Positions 51,166-62,400 of a stretch of DNA of 64,000 nt are shown here, one piece after another. The stretch covers positions 496,001-560,000 of the forward strand of contig JAQJVL010000103.1 in assembly GCA_035578905.1 (NCBI GenBank). The letters run 5' to 3'. The number at the start of each line of letters is the position of its first letter. Position 1 is the stretch's first letter. The translations under genes and the position numbers were made by a program. A model generated the notes under the pieces. That model was not told the DNA's origin, ran no database searches, and saw only the letters and a program-made list of their open reading frames with translations. The stretch comes from Stictocephala bisonia (taxonomy: Eukaryota > Arthropoda > Insecta > Hemiptera > Membracidae).

Positions 51166-52227
51166 ATGTAAAAACTAAATGTTTAACTATTTGCGTTTGC
51201 AAATGACAAAAAAATTTGTTTTTCTATCGTTAATAAAAAAACTTTTAAATTGCGTTTTGAAAATACTATTGCTAGTTATAAATAAGGTAATTTATATGTG
51301 ACAAAATGTACTAGTATATATTTATCTACTTTTTCAGATGATTCAGATATTTGTTTGGATCGTAAAGTTAATTTTGATAAAAGAAAAAAACGTTAAGATT
51401 GTGCATAAATATATTTATATAAAAATATATGTTAATTTGTTCACTAAATATTTTATTGTACTTCCTAACTTGTACTATATTGAAGATATTCAAAAAATTC
51501 AAGTGAATTTTAAACTAAAAGATCGATCTAAACTTATTAAAAACTACCTAAGATTATCATTATGATGAAACACTGATAGTTTATAGGTTTTTACAAATTT
51601 ATAAGCACAAATATTATATTTAAAAAAATTAAATATCATCCTTCTTAAATATAAAGCAACACAAAAACTGTTCAATCTAATTCAGAAACAGGAGTTTTGC
51701 AAACTTTAATTTACGAACGAAATAAACAAATTAAATCACAATAAAATGAACAAAAACTTGTATTAAAATTCTGGAAAGTAAAATTTTAAATACATCGTAA
51801 AAGATTCATAACACTTGAAATATTTCTTAAGCTACGAGGTTGGCTTGAAAGTCGTCATTAAAACTGTCACCGTTTATCAAGGCTTAAATTGTCACTGCAT
51901 CCTTTACGTAAGTATTATAAATTTCTTGTCATATATTTGGCTTAACTGCTGTAATATTTGTTTGATAAATAGTTTGAAATATTAAATTTACTTCACTCAC
52001 AATCATTTATGACGCAGTTACTGTATTAATTGAAAAATATATTCTTAATGTAAAACTATTATTCGCAATTTAATCAATTATCGTAGAGTCATGTTTCACT
52101 AGTCGACTAGCATGCCTTGTAAATGCCTTTAAAGAAATATACTGAAGCCTCCTTCTTCTTAATGTTAGGTGTTTTACAACCTGGTACATTATAACATAAT
52201 TGAACTATTGCTCACCGTACAAAAATA
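51166..52227. other. AT-rich non-coding
   Basis: Apart from repeat R3 at 51831-51899, nothing was recognised. ORF 51338-51565 is AT-driven. Confidence 0.5.
51831..51899 (-). repeat. Dispersed repeat family R3, copy 2
   Basis: Reverse-complement copy of 3427-3507: GAGGTTGGCTTGAAAGTCGT and CACCGTTTATCAAGGCTTAA. Confidence 0.65.
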
Positions 52228-52229
52228 TA

Positions 52230-53119
52230 CAGGGTGAACAAATATGGAAACGCTTTCACAACTTTTCTATGACTTCACTGGTAAAAGTAAAATCTTGTAC
52301 ATGATCATGGTTACAAAGAACACACTATTTGACACCATTAGCGACTTTTCATATTTTCAGTGGGACGACCCAATTGAAGTTTAACAAAAATCTTTAGCGT
52401 AAGCCTAGGTAGAGTTTGGTATCAAATTAAAGGTCTATGCAATATAAATGAATTGCCGCAAACCGGATTTTGAAATGTTTATCTAAGTACATTAGAGTAG
52501 TGATCATTTGAACTTCAAAGTAACTTAGTTTGAGCAATATTATTTCTCCACTATTTAACAATTTTACGTAAATTATTCTAATCAAAAAAAATATAATTTA
52601 TGGAACAAAATTACTCAAAAAAATTTAATTATCTATGAAAACAAATAAAGTTGTTGTGAAAGCTTAGAAAATATACGAGTAGAAACGCTTTGACTACAAA
52701 TTTAGTTTTCCATAGATAATTTGATAATTTTTTTTTTTTAGTTACTGTGTTCCATAGAGAATAGTATTTGATCAGAATAATTTACTTAAAACCATTAAAT
52801 AGTGGAGAAATAATACTGTTCAAATCAGTTTCTTTTAAATTAAAATGACTGCTACTATGGAAAGGATAAACCTTTGAAAGTCTGGTATGCGGAAATTAAT
52901 TTATATTGAATAGACCTTTAATTTGATACCAAATTCGACCTAGGCTTACATTACAGGTTTTCGTTCAACGCCACGTAGGCCGTCCTCCTGAAAAGATAAA
53001 ATGACCAATGGCGTCAAAAAGTGCGTTCTTTGTAACCATGATAATGTACAAGATTTCATTTCTACCAGTTAAGTCATAGAAAAGTCATGAAGGCGTTTCC
53101 ATATTTTTTTTCCACACTG
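52230..53119. mobile_element. FB2 inverted dimer, 890 bp, TA-flanked
   Basis: Begins TA + CAGGGTGAACAAATATGG and ends CCACACTG + TA. The two halves are inverted copies of the single FB2 unit: AAGCCTAGGTAGAGTTTGGT on the left against ACCAAATTCGACCTAGGCTT on the right. They meet near 52670, where GTTGTGAAAGC and GAAACGCTTTGAC mark two internal ends. Confidence 0.8.
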
Positions 53120-53747
53120 TATATCATTTGAAAAAAGAATTAGAGGTCACATATGGTCTTATAGTGGAACCTCAGTGAGAATTTGAGTTAATTTACATCT
53201 ATTAATAATTACTGCGTTTTTCCTTTAGGACTTGGACGATAATGAAGGAGGGACTGAGAATGGTGCTGCTTATTACTACAGTAAAAATGTTAATGTTTCT
53301 TCATATATGATCAGTTTCCTTTTTTCTATAGCTCAGTCTTGTTTTCAAATGTACTTTTCTGTTTTAAGAAATTTTAAGAAGTATTCTTAAAGAAATTTCA
53401 GTGTATTGCACATGATAACGTTTTACTAAACATATACGCATTACTAGTGCCTTCCGGATTTTGGTAGGCTTAATGAATGCAGTATCTATATTGCATTCAC
53501 TGTTGTCAGGCGCTTCCCATCGCTTACGTTGAGACCACATCAACACACGACTGTGTAAGTTCGTAGTCTCACCCCACCCACCCACACACGTACAGTGGTG
53601 GTGACCCACCAACCCACCCATACACGTACAGTGATATATTAAATTTACTAATGTGCTAATATATGGTTTAGTATGAATTATGGTTTGATTTTATATACTA
53701 TAGTATTGTATTGTAAATGTTATATTATATTGTATTTTATTGTACTG

Positions 53748-53822
53748 TATTCTGTTCTGTTCTGTTCTGTTCTGTTCTGTTCTGTTCTGTTCTGTTCTGT
53801 ACTGTTCTGTTCTATTCTGTTC
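53748..53822. repeat. (TTCTG)n microsatellite
   Basis: About 13 pentamer units, one interrupted by ACTG and one by ATTCTG. Confidence 0.95.
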
Positions 53823-53896
53823 AATCTTAGAACTTAGGCTTAAGCGTTTAGTGACATAACTAGAATCTACATTTTCCGGTGATACTTCTGAGACTC

Positions 53897-53953
53897 AGAG
53901 AAACCACTGAGGATGCCACATCACAATATGGGCGAGACGTCTGGTTATCTTGT
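53897..53953 (+). ncRNA. Hammerhead-like motif, PLE type
   Basis: Stem I AACCA (53902-53906) pairs with TGGTT (53942-53946), with further AGA/TCT pairing beyond a bulge. The core CTGAGGA (53907-53913) is followed by stem II GCC / GGC plus weak A-T pairs (53915-53933), GAGA (53934-53937) in place of GAAA, then CGTC with the presumed cleavage C at 53941. The A-to-G change in the GAAA core would be expected to abolish activity. Confidence 0.5.
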
Positions 53954-54005
53954 AAATATTGTAGATAGTATCTTAGCGTGGTTGTCACCGGAAAATGTAG
54001 GTTCT

Positions 54006-56284
54006 CAATTCAATTCAATTATATTGTATTTGAATTGAATTGGGGTAAAATTACATTGTATTATGCTATGTTATATTAGGTTATTTTATGTTACATTATA
54101 TGGCCTATCCAGTGAACTGATTGACACCCCAACCTTGGGTTTAATCAAACATAATTTAGCGCACTATTCAATGCGACATATGTTTCTTTCTTATCTGTAT
54201 TTTAATGACTTTTACCTCGTTACAAAGGGGTACGACGATTATTCTATGTTAATTAGAATTTTCAATGTCATAAAAGTTTGTGATAGAATTTTCATTAGAC
54301 TTCCTATGTTTACTGTATTCAGTTATGGAAAATAAATCTGACTTAAATAGATAGATCATTTATAAATGTATTGTAATACAACTACGACATTAAATTACAC
54401 GAAATCTGAAAGTATATTCCTGTTTAATAAATGGATTGATAAAAATAAATAAAGTGTACTTTTTTATCATTACAACTAGTTTAAGATCCAAGAACTAGTA
54501 ATCGTTCAAAACTAGAATTTGGTAAGTTCAATTTACATAAAAAAATACAGTTACCTTATCCTATATGTATTTTTATTTAGATCATACACAACTATGATTA
54601 TAAATAAACAGCTTAATAATGTCACTCGAGCATTAGACGTAGATTTCGTTACCTGTAAACACTTTAATTTAATGTCCATACATCTGATAGAGTGAAAACG
54701 TTTTATTTTGGTCAATGAGGTATTCGTAATGGTTGTACTAGTTTGACATACAATTAACATTACAATCAATCATAAAATTAATGCTACAAGTAGGATAATT
54801 TTGTTTACACATACACAATATGAAGTGATGATATATTATAATCAAGATTATTGAGTATGATATTAAAAGTATCCTTAAACTATTTTTATTTGGTTTGGTT
54901 CACTTAATTCAATAGCGAGTTTATTCAGAGATCTTTAATACTAAACACTTAATGGCTTTACTTCAAAACTTACAGATATATTTTTGTAATTGAGTAAGAA
55001 GTTTTATCAATTAGCAAATAGTAGATGTATAGTCATACACGTGGTGGAGTACAAAAACTCATTACTATACTGAGGGTCTCATTACCAGCAGTCCTCAGCT
55101 CTGGCCATTACCGTGATCCCCGCCACTGCGTTTATATCCATTTTGTTTCCTTAAATATGATGTAGCCTAACTAACTACATTTTATAAAAGTTTAATTTAA
55201 TTCGGATCATATATTTCTGAGTATGAATTAAACATATACTGAATCAAATTTATATATTTAACCGTGACAAAAATCTTACAATAGTTTAGTAAAAAATTTG
55301 TTTCAAAGAATTTATAGCACGTTAAATTATATGTTCTAGTATGCTTGTTTCGATGGAGCTAAAATAAGGTCCATTTAATTTTGTGTTGGCTTCTGCTCTG
55401 GGTCAAGAATAATAGAAATGCAAAACTTCAATAAATATTTCCTTTTGTACGAAAAAAGTACATTCCTCCATTTACATCAATATAATGAATAATAAATTTA
55501 TTTTCCACCAATCACACACATTTTACATATAATATTATGACCTAAAAAGCAGTGACCAAAAATGAGTAGAAGATCCAGTACTTTCTACTCGTTTTTCAAC
55601 AACAAAGAATAAACAAAATAAAAGTGGGTCTAGTCTCTAAAATAAGAATGCTCTAGTCAACATACTGATCCCTGTGTCGTTTGCCTAGTTGATTTTAATT
55701 TAATTTGTAAATTTAATTTAATATTTTATATAAAGAATCAAAAAGTAATTAATAAATAAATTTTTCAATTTAATGTGAATATTTAGGGAAAATACAACTC
55801 CACTAAAAAGGAAAAACATGGCCATATTCTGTTTACAAAGAATGAAAAGGGTAGAAAAAGAAAACGCCAAAATAACATATCTAGTAATATAGCAATGCAA
55901 TTTTTTAAACCTCTACCAGTGTATATAAGTTATTTGTTATGGAGTCTTGTTAGTTGAATGAAGACTTGCAAAGCACAAAATTCTTAAACTAAGATTATAC
56001 CGCCCTTAGAATTTGTTAGTTATTATAAACTTATTCCAATATTTTTCATTATTTTATATAATTATACAGTACAAGTAAACGTAACAAAACACAAATTTAT
56101 TACAATATAAGGACAAAATGCACAAATATATTACAATACAAGTACAAAATTATTTTTTTTAAAGATGTTCAGATAATACAAATAGTTTGATAGTTGTGTT
56201 ATTTCATGGCAAAATAAAACTAATATATAGCAGTTATAGTGATATCGGTTTAGGAAATCTCACCCAAACGTTTGATCTCTGAGG
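54006..56284. other. AT-rich non-coding
   Basis: A short CAATTCAATT/ATTGAATT stretch follows at 54006-54045. 56095-56155 (ACAAAATGCACAAATATATT, ACAATACAAGTACAAAAT) is a fragment of the palindromic PLE repeat at 20435. The ORFs here are short and unsupported. Confidence 0.5.
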
Positions 56285-56405
56285 TACCTCTCGTTAACTA
56301 CTTTCCCCTGTAGAGATGATCAACTCCATTGTAATGCAAATACCTTAGATAGCACTCTCTAATCAGGGGTGGATCACGTAATGGCAAAGGGGAGGCTCTG
56401 TACTG
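56285..56405 (+). repeat. Dispersed repeat family R5, short copy
   Basis: TGTAGAGATGATCAACTCCA, CACTCTCTAATCAGG and then GTAATGGCAAAGGGGAGGCT: both ends of the long copy at 50415-51165, with the middle missing. Confidence 0.6.
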
Positions 56406-58402
56406 TCTAAAGTTTATAGAATTATTGATTTTGAAGCCTTACAAATGTATAAATATTATAGTAGTAAATATTATTTTTGTTGTTTCAATTACAATCTAAG
56501 AAACGAGAATATTAATCTATTACAATATTATTGTCTAAAATTAATTAAATAACTTTAAAACACTTTGTTTTGAAATCTATTTACTACGAAACAAAATGTT
56601 ATGATTGTTTGATGTGATAAGAAATAAGTTTAGCATTTTGACTGTATCGTCATAAATAATTATTCTAAATTACTCTTCTCAGTAAATATAAATCAAATAT
56701 CACTATCAAATATACAAAATAAAAGTACTGAATTTTCTTTTCTATCTTAGCAGATTTTTTAACTATAAAAAAATGTATTTACTTAAAATCAATACTATCA
56801 AGAATAAATATGAATGATATAAAGTATTCATTTTTATGTTTTCTTTTAAAATATCATTTATCAAATGTATGAACTTAAAGTCTGATAAACACAATTTTCT
56901 AAAAATAAATAACTCACATAATTTCCCAGGATCTATACAATAATAATGCTTTACTAGTTATTAAATAAGATAATAAATGTATCAATAAAAAATAAGCTAT
57001 CAATTATTTTACTATTCATGGTAAAAAAATGTATTTCTGTAGTCAGATGGGAGTTTTATGAAAATTAAATTTAAATAACTATTCTTAATGTACCACAATA
57101 CATACAGTATATAAAAACATAATTACTATTGCAATATTTGACAATTTGAATTAAAGTTATGAATATTTAATTTAGTTCATTTGACTACAATCACATTGTT
57201 ATGACAAACATTTCAATACTTTCTCCATAAAATATCTCCATATTTGAAAATAATTTCAACCTAACATAAAATTTGGTAAAAATATATTTTACATAACAAT
57301 TAGTTGAATAGGCTATGTGTCCAATTTCTTTATGCTCATTTCAAACATAGAAGTCCGTACATTTGAGATTTTAAAAATACAATATGATATATCTCGTGAA
57401 AGACAGCTAGATTAAAACTACCACATAATCAAAAGCTTCAATTACAGAACTATCCAGTTAAATCCGTTTAAGCAGTCGAACGTAATATAGTTATTTGCAT
57501 TGGTAAACTAAGAGATATGGAACCACTGTAATACATTAGTGACTTATTTCAGTGATTTCATTGCTGAAATATATACCTCATTTAAAACTTCTGACTACAT
57601 TATCAGAGTTTTATATATGGGCAAGATATTTTAATTAATTTTTATTATTTTAGTGAAAATTGACCTTTTACTATTTTATAAAAAGTTATTAATAACATAT
57701 GAACAAACTATTAAAAAAAGTTAGTGACCTAAATTAAATTACTAAAATTTACATTTATATGATCATAAATTACTTTATTTTTTTAATTACATATTTCATT
57801 CATATTAATGTTATATTTTCACATTTCAACAGCAAATTTTCAGTTAAAATAAAAGCTACTATAAATATTATAAAATATTACTTGTAATTAAAAATAATTT
57901 CCAAAGTTATTGGAATAAATTGCAGTAAGTAATAAATCAGATTAGTACAAAATAAATAATTATACCCACGAAATTCAAAATGTTTGGTAAAGGATAATAC
58001 CAAACATTAATTAATATAATAATAATTAAGTAATAGTAATTTTGTGTTTGTAATTGTTCAGTTTATCAATTAATGATGATATTAGTATAGGAATTATGAA
58101 TTTTACTTATAATTATAATGAGAACAAAAATAATGAAGGTGAGTTGTAGGAATATGGGGATTCTTCTAACATTTATGATTACCATAGTATAACTGATTGT
58201 AACTCTACGCTAAGGTGCGTTTTATGGATAACATAAAACATTAATGGGTAAATATTGTCAAAAGATATTGTCTATTAAATTAATATATTGCATAAATAAA
58301 AGTATTTATTTTTTTCAAATGTATTTCAATATGTTAGTGTTATATTTGGACAATAATTCGTAGATAAGGAGGTCCAACACAAATCTGAATAAGAGAAAAT
58401 AT
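56406..58402. other. AT-rich non-coding flank of the Helitron
   Basis: Very AT-rich with no ORF or repeat recognised. It contrasts sharply with the adjacent Helitron coding region. Confidence 0.6.
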
Positions 58403-58421
58403 TTAGTACTCGCTTTGCTCG

Positions 58422-58454
58422 TTGGGGGCTTCACCCCCAAACCCCCTTGGGGTT
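58422..58454 (-). terminator. Helitron 3' subterminal hairpin (transposition terminator)
   Basis: TTGGGGG (58422-58428) and CCCCCAA (58434-58440) form a perfect 7-bp stem with a 5-nt loop. A second GC-rich inverted repeat (ACCCC / GGGGT) follows at 58441-58453. In Helitrons such a hairpin marks the end of rolling-circle transfer; it is not a transcription terminator. Confidence 0.65.
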
Positions 58455-58704
58455 CAAGCCAATTCTTTGAATATAAAGAGTTCACTTCTGATAATATTTT
58501 CCGTTAAAATGTTATTTATTTAACAGGACAAATGTTTATTTTTAAAAAATCATGGTTTCTATACATTGTATACAAAATGTATTTAAAAAAATCATGGTGT
58601 TTAAACGGAAAAAGTGATCGTGCATTATTAATAAGAAAAAGCATACGGAAAAAGTGATTTTAAAAGTAAGCTGTTAAAAAACTAAAATTATTAATTGATT
58701 TCAG

Positions 58705-58939
58705 TTGCCTGTTAGTTAACCATTCGTTCAACTGAAGCATGGTCCATCCAGTCTCGATATGGGGAGGCCGGCAAACGTAGAGACCCATTTAAAAAATATT
58801 TAAATCCTCAAAAAGTATTGTTTGAAAGGTTAATTTAACTATTAATAGTATGTGTGTTTGCCTGTTAGTTAACCATTCGTTCAGTGAATGAATGGAATAT
58901 CCAGTCTCGCCACGGGGAGGCCGGCAAACGTAGAGACCA
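58705..58939. repeat. 80-bp direct duplication in Helitron 3' region
   Basis: Segments 58705-58787 and 58858-58939 share TTGCCTGTTAGTTAACCATT at the start and GGGGAGGCCGGCAAACGTAG near the end, with small differences between. They are separated by about 70 bp of AT-rich sequence. Confidence 0.85.
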
Positions 58940-59386
58940 TATTTACAATAGCTAAAATGTTGGGGAGTTTTATTTTAGGCAGGCCCCCTTGCCTACTGCC
59001 TAGTATTTACAACAGCTAAAATGTTGGGGAGTTTTATTTTAGGCAGGCCCCCTTGCCTACTGCCTAGTATTTACAATAGCTAAAATGTGGGGAGTTTTAT
59101 TTTAGGCAGGCCCCCTTGCCTACTGCCTAGTATTTACAATAGCTAAAATGTTGGGGAGTTTTATTTTAGGCAGGCCCCCTTGCCTACTGCCTAGTATTTA
59201 CAACAGCTAAAATGTTGGGGAGTTTTATTTTAGGCAGGCCCCCTTGCCTACTGCCTAGTATTTACAATAGCTAAAATGTTGGGGAGATTTATTTTAGGCA
59301 GGCCCCCTTGCCTACTGCCTAGTATTTACAATAGCTAAAATGTTGGGGAATTTTATTTTAGGCAGGCCCCCTTGCCTACTGCCTGG
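58940..59386. repeat. Tandem array, seven 64-bp hairpin units
   Basis: Units start at 58940, 59004, 59068, 59131, 59195, 59259 and 59323. All are 64 bp except the third, which is 63 bp. Each has TATTTACAATAGCTAAAATG, then GGGGAGTTTTATTTTAGGCA, then a hairpin with perfect arms TAGGCAG / CTGCCTA around GCCCCCTTGCCTA. A decayed eighth copy lies at about 59418-59458, just before the transposase stop codon (reading on the plus strand). Near-identity of the units suggests recent amplification. Confidence 0.95.
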
Positions 59387-59473
59387 TAAAGTACATTTTC
59401 GGGTTCGGTCAACTTACGACGGGGAATTTTTTAAAGCAGACCCCCTAGCTTACTGCCAATGACATAATCGGTG

Positions 59474-62400
59474 TTATAGAAGAAGGTCACCGTACACAAT
59501 GTTTTTTGCGTAGGCGACCCCTTCAACGACTCTTCCAGGTTGGACAAGGACTACGATATGAGTAGGGCTTCTCACTCTACTGAGAAGGACGTACAGCTGG
59601 CCATGTGTGAAGCAGTCCGTGCGAAGATCGACTCCGACGTACTCAATTGTTTGGCCTAGGCTCTTGTGGCCAGTCATTGAGTACGCTAACACGAGGGGAA
59701 ATTGTTGACGACAGACACGAATCGGCGACCCTTCGGCCAACGCAAACCTAAAGGTGATTCGAGGAATACCGAAAGGTTGCGTGCCTCCGGGAAGTCTGAC
59801 AGTGATTAGCCGTTTGGAAATCGCTGTGACAATGACTTTAGTGCCGTTAACGAGTCCATCGGCAATATTCAAATTCCTCATGATAAGGCATACGGAGCCA
59901 ACCTTAAGTCGCAGGACATGATCTGGTACGCCTTTGCCAGTGGCTTGATGTAATAGCTGTACATCCACGACCATATCATCTTCGTTTTCCTTGTCCATAG
60001 TGTCAGCACTTATCAACTCATGAAGTTGGCCATCCAACGAGTTCAAGATTTGATCATTGATCTCTTTGACGTTCACGTTCATAGTTGAAAGTATCGCTCT
60101 TCTCGCACATTGATCGGGGTCACAGAGAATTTGGGGTGGAAAAACCTCACCGATCAAGTCTGTTATGGTCGTGAGATATCTTAGCCCAAGAAGAGGAATA
60201 AGGTCCTCACAATCACGGCCTTCTCCAAACATCTTGGATGGAATAGCTCCGTTGCCTACTCCAAGGAGGAATTTGGAGTAGTCAAGGGAGCTAGTCGTTC
60301 TGTGTGGAGTCGTCAGGGAGAACACTTTAAAAAGTCGCCAAAGGTATGATGCTCGAAGTGAAACACAAGCAACATCACACAATGTGCGAGCTTTTTCAAC
60401 AACGGGTGCTATTTGCCTAAAGTCCCCTGGGCAGAGAAATATCTTATTTCCAAATGGGACACTAATATTCATGAGATCTCGAAGTGACCGGTCGAGGATC
60501 TCGAATATGAATCGGTGCGCCATTGGGGCCTCATCAAAGACAATGAGCTGTGCTGCTCGGATGAGCTCTGCTCGTTGGGACCCGTTGGTAATGTTCCACA
60601 CGCTCATGCCGTCACCAAGATCGAGAGGGAGCCGGAACATGCTGTGTGCGGTGGTACCACCAGCCAAATTACCGGCAGCAATACCTGAGCTCGCCACGGC
60701 AAGAGCGACGTGATGACAACTCCGCACGTACGCAAGGATGACACGAATGAGTGAGGTTTTTCCGTATCCTCCAGGCCCATCAATGAAGATTGTCCTGGAA
60801 AGATGTGTGTCATTGGGTCTTGAGAGTACCAATTGCACGTAATGTAACACTTGTCTTTGGTCGTCAGATAACTTGGGCTCCCACTCTTCAAAAATTGCCC
60901 TCTGAAAGCTTTCTCCGAAGTTAAGCAACTCTCTACCCAACTCAGTCGTGTCATCTTCTACATATGGCAGGCCATGGTCAGTCAGACTTGATCCCTGTCT
61001 GCGGAGGCTGCGATCAATATCTATCAATGATAGTTTTACTGCCAATTCAGGATCTGAAGGGTTCCGTTCTAAGTGATCCTCACAAAGTGAGTTCTTGAAA
61101 GAGTTCCACAACAGTGCCGCTGGAGCTCCCATATTACATAGGAGAACAAAGAAGGATCTGAGTCTTGGTCCAAGCATGAATTGAGAGGCTTCTCGCAGTG
61201 CGTGATAGTACTCTTCTTCGTCTTGTACCAAGCCCAGCCTCCTGGCGACTTCCTGAAAAGTGCAGCAATCAGATCCGCCACGAGACAGAAGATCAGCGTA
61301 GCCGTGACAAGGAACGGACATAAGAAGCAGTCTTAGATAATAGAGTTCACCTCGGTTAGGTGAGACCCACAACAGTCTGCATACTTTTTGTCCCCGTTGG
61401 CGAGCTGTGATGAAATGCTGTCCATCTGGATGGTTGTACACTGTCCCTGACGTTGGTTTTTTTGTATGTACAATAAAGTTTTCATAAAATGACTGGTATG
61501 TAAGGTTAGGGAAAATTGGATCTTGAGGTCTATTGAAGTACACGATAAGCTTGGAACTAGGTTTAGCGGTTGCATCTGCCAACTGGCCTGGCCTGAAAAT
61601 GACTACCTGTTTACCTTCAAGGTGTACAGGCAGACAGTCAATGCTGGGCTCTAGCTTTGAAATTGGAAAGTCTAAGAGACGCCAGCATGCATCGCTAGCA
61701 CCAATCATTCTCTTCGTCACGTAATGCTCTACCTCATCTTCCTGTTTACCGAAAGGTGTAACAGTTACATTCTGAAGAGAACCACCCTTCATGAGATATT
61801 TGAAAAGGTATTTGATTACGCGACGAGTAGACGCAAGCTCCAAGTTTATGTGTGCCTCATATTTTAATAAAAGTGTGGCATTATACGGTACAACCCACCC
61901 ATCATGAACAACAATAGTCTTTCTTCTTGATATTATGTTCCCCTTATTATTGTAATCTCGCCTGTACTGGACAAACCCCCTTTCATCTACATGTGTACTT
62001 CGGCAAGCAGGCTTTGGGAAAAACTTTGTACAACAACCTTTGGCAGAGTCCCAGCACAAGAAGTCGGTGCGATAATCTGTTCCACAGGGTCCGTGAACCA
62101 TATGTCTCAGCACCAACTCCCTGAGCCTACCACCGGCTTCTTCTTCCGAGGGAATATCTGCCCGAATAACAGAATCAATGTCGGATCCCTGAACTGGACC
62201 GCCTCCGTCGATCTTGAACACAATATGAGCATGAGGTAATCCCCTCATTTGCATCTCGATGACGTAGACGATATAAGTTAGGCAGCCGAACATTGCTCCA
62301 CTACGCAGATCTCGGAGAAGCTCGAGAAGTTTTATGTGGAAGACTCTGCATGCCGTAGAAGGGTCACTTCGGCCAGTACCATAGGGGCAAGCTTTCTTGT

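Larger units (their letters stand above)
53500..54005 (+). mobile_element. PLE 3'-region remnant
   Basis: Contains 36-bp-type units (CACCCACCCACACACGTACA and CAACCCACCCATACACGTAC at 53572-53632), a (TTCTG)n run, and a segment 53918-54005 that matches 34262-34350 (GTCTGGTTATCTTGTAAATA, TAGATAGTA, TCACCGGAAAAT). TTTTCCGGTGA (53871) and TCACCGGAAAA (53986) form an inverted repeat around the hammerhead-like motif. Confidence 0.7.

Noticed and set aside
53364..53621. Minus-strand ORF of 85 codons
   Set aside because: It is antisense to PLE-derived 36-bp units and shows no domain.
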